In this document: one piece after another, positions 1 through 5,970 of the stretch
Layout: the number at the start of each line of letters is the position of its first letter
Numbering within the stretch: the first letter of the stretch is position 1
DNA from: CG2-30-40-21 sp043806395
GTDB taxonomy: Bacteria > UBA9089 > CG2-30-40-21
Assembly: GCA_043806395.1 (NCBI GenBank)
Contig: JAZDHC010000268.1
Location: 1 to 6,415 of the forward strand
DNA length: 6,415 bases
Direction of reading: 5' to 3'
Program-made: the position numbers and the translations under genes
The notes under the pieces: generated by a model
Seen by the model: the letters and a program-made list of their open reading frames with translations, nothing else
Told to the model about the DNA's origin: nothing
Database searches by the model: none

Positions 1-311
1 GTGACTTCTTTATCACGCCAGAGATAACTAACGGCGTAGCCGTCTCCTTTGGCCTCCACCGCGATCAGAACATCCAGTGGGATCGCTATGCTAAAGGGAC
101 GTCCGCTAACTGCTATGCAACGGTACGAGTTGGCGAATAACCTCAACGACTCCGAACCATCGAAACCCAAATCGGGCACCTGTGATACGACCCCGGTCGT
201 GTCCTCCACAGTAGCCTTACGTTTCGCATCCTCTGCCAAACTCGTTGATACAAATGCACCCATCAGAATGACGGCCGCTGCGATTGATCTGACAATGGTT
301 GTCTTCTTCAT
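1..311 (-). CDS. Small exported protein of unknown function, 5' part only (cut by window edge)
   Basis: An open frame of 103 codons runs leftward from ATG at 311-309 to the window edge with no stop, so the C-terminus lies outside. The N-terminus is a clear Sec signal peptide: MKKTTIVR, then a hydrophobic stretch (IAAAVILMGAFV), then STSLA|ED as a likely signal peptidase I site near residue 26. The mature part (EDAKRKATVEDTTGV...) contains short hydrophobic beta-like runs such as PFSIAIPLDVLIAVEAKGDG and ends at YLWRDKEV. I do not recognise the family; alternating strands and an 'IPLDVLIAVE' segment suggest a small beta domain, which is inference. A Shine-Dalgarno-like AAAGGG lies 9-14 bases upstream of the ATG. 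The opposite strand has an overlapping open frame (49-438) that lacks protein character, whereas the signal peptide and ribosome site support this strand. Base composition is clearly more GC-rich than the rest of the window. Confidence 0.72.
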   Translation of the reverse strand, partial: MKKTTIVRSIAAAVILMGAFVSTSLAEDAKRKATVEDTTGVVSQVPDLGFDGSESLRLFANSYRCIAVSGRPFSIAIPLDVLIAVEAKGDGYAVSYLWRDKEV

Positions 312-348
312 GTCTCTTACCCTTTCTCTGCTGCCGAACGATAGAGCT

Positions 349-375
349 AAGCTGCGGCGTACTCGCCGTCAGCTT
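349..375. promoter_or_regulatory. GC-rich inverted repeat between a leftward gene and a sigma-54 promoter
   Basis: Arms AAGCTGCGGCG (349-359) and CGCCG-T-CAGCTT (364-375) pair with a TACT loop and a single bulged T. It lies 38 bp upstream of the ATG of the exported-protein gene and about 57-83 bp upstream of the -24 element at 432. It could be a hairpin in the leader of the leftward gene, or an operator or activator site for the sigma-54 promoter. Sequence alone cannot decide. Confidence 0.45.
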
Positions 376-429
376 CAGCGACTGGTTAGGCTTTTAATAG
401 GTATCTGTCCCAATACTGTTCGGAATGAT

Positions 430-446
430 TTGGCATGATTCTTGCT
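430..446 (+). promoter_or_regulatory. Sigma-54 (RpoN) promoter, reading right
   Basis: TTGGCATGATTCTTGCT matches the sigma-54 consensus TTGGCAYRN4TTGCW at every defined position. The GG (-24, 432-433) and GC (-12, 444-445) are separated by the required 10 bases. Transcription would start near 457 and run rightward, away from the exported-protein gene. No ordinary gene follows: the next coding region is the IS transposase at 616, which has its own sigma-70 promoter. The natural target has therefore probably been displaced by the insertion or a linked rearrangement. Such promoters need an ATP-dependent enhancer-binding activator, usually bound 80-150 bp upstream, which would fall in the region holding the 349-375 palindrome. 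Confidence 0.65.
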
Positions 447-517
447 TGTACTAACTTTAATTAATTAGAGCACTGTAACTCCTTGATATTAAAAGTGTTA
501 AAAAATGAAAAAAATTC

Positions 518-546
518 TAGACATTTCTTCCTTTTTATGCTATACT
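518..546 (+). promoter_or_regulatory. Sigma-70 promoter of the transposase (extended -10)
   Basis: -35 TAGACA (518-523), a 17-bp spacer, and -10 TATACT (541-546) preceded by TGC, which forms an extended -10. Each hexamer differs from consensus at one position. The predicted start of transcription is about 552-554, which coincides with the ATG at 553. The message would therefore be leaderless for the short upstream frame, or have a ~60-nt leader before the transposase start at 616. Confidence 0.6.
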
Positions 547-552
547 TGAATC

Positions 553-609
553 ATGGTTAATGATTCAATAAAAACTGACGAAAGACATAAAAAAGACCCT
601 ATTAAATAG
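553..609 (+). other. 18-codon leader frame, in frame with the transposase and closed by TAG
   Basis: ATG at 553 opens an 18-codon frame (MVNDSIKTDERHKKDPIK) ending in TAG at 607-609. The transposase frame continues directly after it (E-N-L-Q-G-F...), with no frame change. The leader is hydrophilic and charged. It could be the original N-terminus of the transposase cut off by a nonsense mutation, since some relatives of this IS4 type carry a polar N-terminal tail, or a short leader peptide whose termination feeds re-initiation at TTG 616. There is no Shine-Dalgarno before 553, and the predicted transcript begins at this ATG. Read-through of the TAG would give a ~409-residue protein. Confidence 0.4.
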
Positions 610-615
610 GAAAAC

Positions 616-1788
616 TTGCAAGGTTTTAAGCTTATTCATAAGTTTATTCCTATGCTTGAACAATTTCATTTGACTTATGATCATCACAACAGGGAACTCT
701 ATTTTGATCAATACATCTGTCTCATCTTACTCTATTTTTTTAATCCTATCCTAACCAGTCTTCGCGGAATTCAACAAGTTTCTCATCTTAATAAAGTTAA
801 GAAAATGCTTGGTGTCAAAGGCACAAGTCTTGGCTCTCTTTCTGAGGCAAGCAATGTTTTTGATGCTAATCTGATTGCCCCTTTGATCAAAGAACTTGCT
901 CAGAAAGCTATCCCCTTAGAAAAAGACCCTAAACTTAAAAGCCTTCAACAAGCCATTGTCGCTGTGGATGGTACGCTCCTTCATGCTTTACCATCGATGT
1001 TATGGGCATTATGGCTTAATGATCAAAACAGAGCGGCTAAACTTCACCTCGAATTTGATATCTTGAAAAGTACTCCTGTCAATGCTAAAATTACCGATGG
1101 CAATGGTAATGAGAAAACTGCATTGAGAGAGTTTCTTTCTCCCAATAAACTTTATACATTGGATGCTGGTTACAGAGAATATAAACTCTTTCAGGAAATC
1201 ATAGATGCTAACAGCTCCTTTGTCATACGATTGCAAGACAATGTTGTTTATGATATCATTGAACAAAGACCCCTGACAGATGATGATAAAAAAACAGGGG
1301 TACAAAGGGATATGGTTGTTCGCTTAGGTTGTAAAAGCAAACAGGATGACCTGATGCAACCAGTGCGTGTGATTGAAATTTTCCATAAGGGTGATAGCTC
1401 AAAACCCAGAAAATCAAGGGTATCAAGCAAAAAGACTTTCAGAACCACTGATTCTGATTACATCTTTCTTTTGACGACTGACCGTATGGATCTATCTGCT
1501 GAGGTTATAGCCCTTATCTATCGTTATAGATGGAGCAAAAGAGAACTCTTCTTCCGTTGGTTCAAATGTATCCTTGGTTGCACTCATTTGATTTCTCTTT
1601 CAGAGAATGGGGTCTCTATTCAGGTATACTGTGCCCTCATAGCCAGCATGTTAATTACCCTTTGGACTGGTTGCAAACCCAATAAACGCACCTTTGAGAT
1701 GCTATGCTTCTACTTCATGGGTTGGGCTGATGAAGAAGAGTTAACCCAACATATCCAAAAACTAAAACAGGCTGAATCTCCCCCTTAA
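616..1788 (+). CDS. IS4-family DDE transposase
   Basis: This 390-residue protein is a cut-and-paste type DDE transposase acting on the ends of its own element. The RNase H-like catalytic triad is visible: D118 in AVDGTLL, D183 in TLDAGYREYK and E310 in the YRYRWSKRELFFRWFK helix, with K317 seven residues after E310 as in the IS4 YREK signature. An insertion domain rich in beta strands lies between the second D and the E (about 200-290), as usual for the family. The N-terminal helical part (FDQY, LFNP-like FFNP, SLGSLSEA around 73-78) and the C-terminal part (KRTFEMLCFYFMGW) look complete. The start used is TTG at 616 with AGGA at 608-611; the first in-frame ATG is at 652 and would remove 12 residues. 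Oddities are the upstream in-frame TAG at 607-609 and an R305-E310 spacing of four residues where the signature has three, so activity is uncertain. GC content is far below that of the sequence to its left. Confidence 0.9.
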   Translation: MQGFKLIHKFIPMLEQFHLTYDHHNRELYFDQYICLILLYFFNPILTSLRGIQQVSHLNKVKKMLGVKGTSLGSLSEASNVFDANLIAPLIKELAQKAIPLEKDPKLKSLQQAIVAVDGTLLHALPSMLWALWLNDQNRAAKLHLEFDILKSTPVNAKITDGNGNEKTALREFLSPNKLYTLDAGYREYKLFQEIIDANSSFVIRLQDNVVYDIIEQRPLTDDDKKTGVQRDMVVRLGCKSKQDDLMQPVRVIEIFHKGDSSKPRKSRVSSKKTFRTTDSDYIFLLTTDRMDLSAEVIALIYRYRWSKRELFFRWFKCILGCTHLISLSENGVSIQVYCALIASMLITLWTGCKPNKRTFEMLCFYFMGWADEEELTQHIQKLKQAESPP

Positions 1789-1852
1789 AAATTGACTCAT
1801 TCCCTACACCAAAACTAACCCATCTCTGGAAAGAAAAAAAGAGAAAAGATTG

Positions 1853-1887
1853 AGTATTACCAGAAATATTTTATTTCTGGTAATACT
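1853..1887. terminator. Perfect 16-bp hairpin after the transposase, possible terminator
   Basis: Arms 1853-1868 (AGTATTACCAGAAATA) and 1872-1887 are exact reverse complements around a TTT loop. It begins 65 bp after the transposase stop and is preceded by a purine-rich run (about 1829-1850). It is AT-rich with a CCAG/CTGG core. No U-tract follows directly; a run of seven T lies 16 bp later (1904-1910). It may end transposase transcription or block read-through into the element, but it is not a textbook intrinsic terminator. It could also mark the right IS border. Confidence 0.45.
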
Positions 1888-1991
1888 AAGGCATTGGTCT
1901 GTCTTTTTTTGTCAAATACCCTGCCAAGCTCATTCATTTCTACGATATTTCTTCTACATTCTCAATAATTAAAAAAATTCCTTGCTTTCTT

Positions 1992-2340
1992 GGTAACTGC
2001 TCAATAACCTGTGGATTTTGCAAGCTACGAAGATTGCCATCGTGAGCTTACTTTCACAATTGCAAGCGAAAAAGGGAAAGAACCACAAAGGGTGTAAATA
2101 TCGGTGGTGTCTCTCTTTTCTCCATTATCTCACTATCTCTCTATTCTCTATCCCCCCATCTCCCAAGAATTGCGAACAATAACGATAACAATGTAACCGC
2201 GCCCGATAATGGTTTATCTCTTAGAATTTACACCCTTTGTGGCTCTTTCTCTGTATCTGTATTCGTACTGTCTGAATAGTTGCTGTTGCTTTCTCCCAAC
2301 TGTGAATTGCCACAGGATATTGAGCAGTTACCCAATAAAG
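1992..2340 (+). repeat. Nested palindromic repeat, copy 1
   Basis: Two inverted pairs are nested. The outer B pair is 1992-2014 and 2310-2332, built on CCACAGG(T/A)TATTGAGCAGTTACC, with one mismatch. The inner A pair is 2077-2099 and 2226-2248, built on GCCACAAAGGGTGTAAAT with AAAGA before it, also one mismatch. Between the arms of A is a G-free pyrimidine-rich tract (2111-2166); between left B and left A is a further stem (2022-2030 with 2040-2049). A second copy lies at 3756-3977 in the opposite orientation. This repeat fills most of the gene-free stretch 1789-2349; no credible coding frame was seen there. The radical SAM stop codon is 10 bp beyond its right edge. Confidence 0.75.
2111..2166 (+). 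repeat. 56-nt G-free, CT-rich low-complexity tract
   Basis: Not one G occurs in this stretch, which is built from TCTC, TATCTC and CCCCCC runs; the other strand is a purine-rich GAGATA-type repeat. It forms part of the centre of repeat copy 1 and is absent from the shorter centre of copy 2, so it is probably a later expansion or insertion in that copy. No function can be read from it. Confidence 0.5.
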
Positions 2341-2349
2341 GCTGAAAGG

Positions 2350-3747
2350 CTAATTCTTTCCCCATGTCCTTTTCAATAAAGATATCCCCTGACTAATGAA
2401 ATTAAGAAGTTGAGAATAAGAATTGACAGAAACAAGCCTTTTTAGCAAATATTCAGGCCGTAGATAAAAGTTTTGTACAGCCTGTCGTCTCAAGGCTAAC
2501 ACCTGTTCCTTAGAAAGATACTTAGTATTCATAGCAATTGAGGTTCCTGATTGGTCCATCACATCAAAGCTCGAATCGATCAAACCCTCAGTCAATGCCT
2601 GAGCCCGTAATGGAGTTCCTCTTCTTGGTACAGCTACATTAAAAGAAGCAAAATCACAATTTAACTCCTTAATAAATCTCATGGTTTCAGAGGCTGTAGT
2701 CATGGTTTCATCCGGCAGCCCTAAGATGAAGGTGCCTACGGTCTCAATCCCAAGCCGTCTACACATAGAAAAGGCTTCTTTTACCTGCTCCTTGGTATAT
2801 CCCTTACGATATTTTTCTAATATCTCTGCACTTCCACTCTCTACCCCCATGATAATGGTATGACATCCTGATTGCTTCATCAATCTTAAGCCCTCTTCAT
2901 CCAATATGTCTGACCTTGAGAAACAAGTCCACCCAAGATTCAGTTCAGCCTCTATCATCTTCTGGCAGAGCTCTATGGAACGAGTTTTAACCACACCAAA
3001 GGATTGATCAAGAAAGAATAGCTCCCGTATGCCTAATGACTTAATGTATCTCAACTCCTCAAGTACATTTTCTACCCAACGGTACTTAAAGCCAAGTGTA
3101 CTCATGATACAAAAGTTACAATGAAAAGGGCAGCCAAAGTCGGTTAACACTGTAGCAAATCTTTTATGCCGCACAAATGGATAGCGATACCCTAAATCAA
3201 TAAAAAGTTCATGACAGGGGATGGGAATCTCGTATTGACCAGATGAGGGAAGGTGTTCCCCTGTTTCAATAACCCTTTTTTTTCTATAAACCATATTTCT
3301 TGCCCTATTATCCGGGTAAGATAGGTAATTAAGCAGATCCGGGGTAGAGAAATCAAGCAATATTGCCTCAAGGGATGGATAAGCCCTTAGCTTTTCTTCA
3401 GGATTCTCCCGCATGATATCCCCGGAGGCAATGATTCGATAATCTCCCATCTGCCTTAGTTCTTCCACAAAGGATATATCCTCTTCAAAAGATGCCGCAC
3501 CACATAAGAGAAGGATGATGGAAGCACCACTTTGTTTGATTTTATCCAAACAGGCTTCCTTGTTCAATCGGCTGACAATAGCATCGATTAAAAGTACATC
3601 AAATTTACTGGCTAAATATCCGCTTTGGATAAGCAGGTCTATGGGGTGGTTGATATAATTAGCCTGAGAGACCTTGCTGCAATAATAATCTCGCAGGTAG
3701 AGATGGTTACCAGGGGGGTTAAGCAATAATATCTTTTCTTTTAACAT
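2350..3747 (-). CDS. Radical SAM protein with N-terminal B12-binding-like domain
   Basis: Predicted 465-residue cytosolic enzyme. The N-terminal ~150 residues (MLKEKILLLNPPG..., HPIDLLIQSGYL, DVLLIDAI) resemble the Rossmann-type cobalamin-binding domain of this superfamily, but the cobalamin-ligand motif DxHxxG is not seen. The radical SAM core follows: C206, C210 and C213 in FGCPFHCNFC bind the [4Fe-4S] cluster and SAM, with GVESG (about 301-305) and FILGLPDET (about 340-348) as further core motifs and PRRGTPL near 374-380. The reaction is unknown; relatives modify lipids, tetrapyrroles or glycoconjugates. The open frame extends upstream to TTG 3822 (490 residues), but the extra 25 residues are encoded by interspersed repeat also present as noncoding DNA at 2303-2340. 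ATG 3747, just before the family-like MLKEKILLLNPPG, is therefore preferred; AAGG lies 11 bases upstream, rather distant. The stop is TAG. It lies downstream of the glycosyltransferase gene on the same strand. Confidence 0.85.
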   Translation of the reverse strand: MLKEKILLLNPPGNHLYLRDYYCSKVSQANYINHPIDLLIQSGYLASKFDVLLIDAIVSRLNKEACLDKIKQSGASIILLLCGAASFEEDISFVEELRQMGDYRIIASGDIMRENPEEKLRAYPSLEAILLDFSTPDLLNYLSYPDNRARNMVYRKKRVIETGEHLPSSGQYEIPIPCHELFIDLGYRYPFVRHKRFATVLTDFGCPFHCNFCIMSTLGFKYRWVENVLEELRYIKSLGIRELFFLDQSFGVVKTRSIELCQKMIEAELNLGWTCFSRSDILDEEGLRLMKQSGCHTIIMGVESGSAEILEKYRKGYTKEQVKEAFSMCRRLGIETVGTFILGLPDETMTTASETMRFIKELNCDFASFNVAVPRRGTPLRAQALTEGLIDSSFDVMDQSGTSIAMNTKYLSKEQVLALRRQAVQNFYLRPEYLLKRLVSVNSYSQLLNFISQGISLLKRTWGKN

Positions 3748-3755
3748 AAAACGAG

Positions 3756-3977
3756 TTACCTTATTTCGTAATTGTTCAATATCCTGTGGCAATTCCATGA
3801 GATTAAACTGCTCAGACAACAAGAATACAGAAGACAGGAGTCAGGAGTCAGAATTCAGATACAGAGGAAGAGCCACAAAGGGTGTAAATTCTAAGAAATG
3901 CACCCTTGTCTTGTTAACTTTCCCTAAGATATTTACACCCTTTGTGGCTCTTTCACGGGTTATTGAGCAATTACCTT
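3756..3977 (-). repeat. Nested palindromic repeat, copy 2 (inverted relative to copy 1)
   Basis: The inner A pair is 3867-3889 and 3931-3953 (GCCACAAAGGGTGTAAAT core; about 22 of 23 bases pair, 41-nt loop). The outer B boxes are 3768-3796 and 3958-3975. Half-specific variants show the orientation. The left half of copy 2 and the right half of copy 1 share TTCTAAG after A and GGATATTGA in B. The other halves share ATATC/GATAT beside A and GGTTATTGAGCA in B. The two copies are thus whole-element inverted repeats flanking the radical SAM gene. Copy 2 fills the 223-bp gap between the glycosyltransferase stop and the radical SAM start and overlaps the last codons of the former. If the two genes are co-transcribed, the A pair would fold into a long intergenic RNA hairpin. 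Confidence 0.75.
3835..3862 (+). repeat. Four tandem degenerate heptamers
   Basis: CAGGAGT, CAGGAGT, CAGAATT, CAGATAC in direct tandem. This is the degenerate AGTCAGAA-type heptamer repeat seen between genes in many bacterial genomes; its chance translation gives the typical SQESEFR string on the plus strand (open frame 3797-4033), which I do not regard as a gene. The array sits inside repeat copy 2 between boxes B and A; the matching part of copy 1 (2249-2302) keeps only the first piece, so the heptamers probably expanded after duplication. A trace of the same motif occurs at 6197-6221. Confidence 0.55.
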
Positions 3978-5953
3978 ATTTCAAACAAATCAAGATTATT
4001 CTGAGTATATACTTGTTTGGTATATTGGCCTAAAAATTGCTCAATTATAGATATTTCATTGCTCTTACGGTCATAAAATATAGCTGCTAAATTTTTATTC
4101 AGGAGAATATGGGTAATCTTCAGCTCCTTAAGTTTTACATACAACCCTTCAGCACTGCCGCACCGTCGAATCATTTGCAACATGTACGATGCCTCAAAGG
4201 CACTATCTGCCATATACCTTTTGTCACAATAATAACCTCGATTCTCCCATAAGAAAAGGATATTAGCCGATTGAGGGAGCTTTTCATTTATGTACTTAAA
4301 TGCAGCATACGGCTGAAAGGTTCTGGTAAGGTATGCATCCTTTGATTCAAGCCCGGCTACCACAGGTAAATCATAACAAGTATTGAAAAGATTAGGCACA
4401 ATAGTATAGCAAAAACAGATAAAAACCCCTATTAACACTGGATAATAAAGTGTTTTAATCCATTTCCCCTGCTCAAAGATACCCACAATGGTATAACCAG
4501 AGATTAAACTTATCAATGGCAAAATAGGAAGCAAAAACCTTGATTGTTGTGAAGAAACAGCCCAGAGTGCCAAAAAGGTAAACATATAAGCCAAAAGACA
4601 AGGGATTACCTTGTTTGCCCCTTTAAGAAATAAAAGCAACGGGATAAAGATAAGTCCAAGAGGGGTAACTGCATTGTCAAAGGTTTTTGGACCGTAATTT
4701 CCGCAAATAACAATATTCCATGGCAGCAGTAAATAGTCTAACCATCTGCGTCCCATACCCAAAGAATGCATCAGTTGTCCAAACCCCTCTCCTATCTCCT
4801 TGTTCCAGTCTTTACCCCCAAAGATATCGTAAAGCATAGGATACACAGGATTACCGGTAAAGATATAGCTCTTTATTAACCAGGGGGCAAAAGGCAAAAA
4901 GGAAACACCGGCAAACAAGAGGGCATTTTTAAGTATCTTGCTGAATCTGGCTTTATCAATCAGCCACATCTTCAGGATAATTCCTATCCCCAAGGCAAAG
5001 CCGCCAAAGGCACCGGTGTATTTTATCCCCATTTCAATCCCCGAAAAAATAGCCATCAGGAGAATAAAACCCTGCTTTTTAGAATCCATCCACAAAAAGA
5101 ATCCATATAAGGCAAGAAGATAGTAAAAAGCTAAGGCTAAATCGATATAGGCAATAGATGATTCAAAAATAGTCACCGGGTTGGCTAAAAATATAGCTGC
5201 TGCCAATAATCCAGCCTGTTTATTAAAATATCTGACAGAAAAGGCATAGATTGACAGCAAAATCAGGATACAAAAAGAAAGATGTATAAGGTTAGCTAAT
5301 TGAATACCCTGAATAAGCATGGACAGGGTGTATAACATTTCAATATTTAAGGGCATATTTGAGTATAGATTAAGCGGGATATAGATAAGTTGATGTGCTT
5401 GAATATACATTTTTGGTGCGTTAAGGTGATAGACAGCTGCATCCCATGCAATATTTGGTGTAAGACAGGAGACAAAACAAACTACTAAGGTAAGGATAAT
5501 ACCCCCACAAATCATTTTTTCTATCCATGTGAAGGAATTTTCCTTTTGTTTTTTGATTGGCTTTTTCTTAGCAGGTAACCTTAATTTTAAGCCTGTTATC
5601 GAAGCAATTCCAAGGATAATTAAAAGCCCATATCCTGCCCAAGTATAAAGCAAGCCAATGGCTGCCAGCAAAAGGGTGCTGTACATTAATACCCCAAGCC
5701 CTATACCCATAGAAAAAAGAAAGGTTTCCAAAGGGCTTAATGTTTCTATCCTGAAAAGCCCCCATAACCTTCGCCCTATAGCAAAACTCACCAAAAGAAG
5801 GCTGCAAAGAAGTAAAGAGGCGATAAGGTGCTCAAGAAGTGGTTTTATTAATTGATAATATTGAAGATGTTGCTGCTGATAGTTTACACCAACAATTATA
5901 GCCCAGATAAGGAGAACCGGGATAATAATAAACTCGCCTTTAAGCCATTTCAT
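3971..5953 (-). CDS. Polytopic membrane glycosyltransferase, GT-C / GT39 (ArnT-PMT)-like
   Basis: Predicted 660-residue inner-membrane protein with many hydrophobic segments (early ones near residues 8-24, 42-60, 77-98, 105-122 and 148-164) and a soluble C-terminal part after about residue 540. GT-C enzymes move a sugar from a polyprenyl-phosphate donor onto an acceptor on the outer face of the membrane. Supporting motifs are WDAAVYHLNAPKMY (170-183) with SNMPLNIEMLY after it, an AYID segment near 268, SYIFTGNPVYPMLY (near 362-375) and SQQSRFLLPILPL (468-480). D171 is a candidate catalytic Asp, by inference. The C-terminal domain has LPQSANILFLWENRGYYCD. The frame stays open to ATG 6082 (703 residues), but the extra 43 residues come from the inserted MITE-like element and lack a ribosome site. 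ATG 5953 has GGAG ten bases upstream (5964-5967) and starts MKWLKGEF before the first membrane helix. Sugar and acceptor cannot be told. The TAA stop lies inside repeat copy 2. Confidence 0.8.
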   Translation of the reverse strand: MKWLKGEFIIIPVLLIWAIIVGVNYQQQHLQYYQLIKPLLEHLIASLLLCSLLLVSFAIGRRLWGLFRIETLSPLETFLFSMGIGLGVLMYSTLLLAAIGLLYTWAGYGLLIILGIASITGLKLRLPAKKKPIKKQKENSFTWIEKMICGGIILTLVVCFVSCLTPNIAWDAAVYHLNAPKMYIQAHQLIYIPLNLYSNMPLNIEMLYTLSMLIQGIQLANLIHLSFCILILLSIYAFSVRYFNKQAGLLAAAIFLANPVTIFESSIAYIDLALAFYYLLALYGFFLWMDSKKQGFILLMAIFSGIEMGIKYTGAFGGFALGIGIILKMWLIDKARFSKILKNALLFAGVSFLPFAPWLIKSYIFTGNPVYPMLYDIFGGKDWNKEIGEGFGQLMHSLGMGRRWLDYLLLPWNIVICGNYGPKTFDNAVTPLGLIFIPLLLFLKGANKVIPCLLAYMFTFLALWAVSSQQSRFLLPILPLISLISGYTIVGIFEQGKWIKTLYYPVLIGVFICFCYTIVPNLFNTCYDLPVVAGLESKDAYLTRTFQPYAAFKYINEKLPQSANILFLWENRGYYCDKRYMADSAFEASYMLQMIRRCGSAEGLYVKLKELKITHILLNKNLAAIFYDRKSNEISIIEQFLGQYTKQVYTQNNLDLFEIR

Positions 5954-5970
5954 TAAACATTTTCTCCATA

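Larger units (their letters stand above)
455..1890 (+). mobile_element. IS4-family insertion sequence, ends not resolved
   Basis: The element is defined by a full-length DDE transposase (616-1788) with its own promoter (518-546). The limits given are approximate. The left limit is taken from the drop in GC content just after the sigma-54 promoter near 450; the right limit is the end of the AT-rich hairpin at 1853-1887. I compared the sequence after 447 with the reverse complement of 1789-1920 and found no convincing terminal inverted repeats and no target duplication. One end may be decayed, or the real ends may lie a little inside these limits. Confidence 0.5.

Noticed and set aside
49..438. 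129-codon plus-strand open frame
   Set aside because: It lies opposite the signal-peptide gene at 1-311, has no protein character that I recognise and no clear ribosome site; judged a shadow. Its end also runs through the sigma-54 promoter.
1009..1448. Two minus-strand frames inside the transposase
   Set aside because: They overlap a well-supported transposase gene and show no domain or ribosome site.
447..1920. Search for terminal inverted repeats and target duplication of the IS
   Set aside because: No pairing by eye between the left flank and the reverse complement of the right flank was better than chance, so exact IS ends are not claimed.
1992..3977. Repeats read as a CRISPR array or phage attachment sites
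   Set aside because: The units are inverted, unevenly spaced and only four in number, with no spacers of constant length, no integrase and no tRNA.
3797..4033. 78-codon plus-strand frame giving an SQESEFR-type peptide
   Set aside because: It is a chance translation of the heptamer array and palindromic repeat and runs into the 3' end of the glycosyltransferase on the other strand.
4938..5855. Plus- and minus-strand short frames inside the glycosyltransferase
   Set aside because: They are out-of-frame shadows of a long membrane-protein gene.
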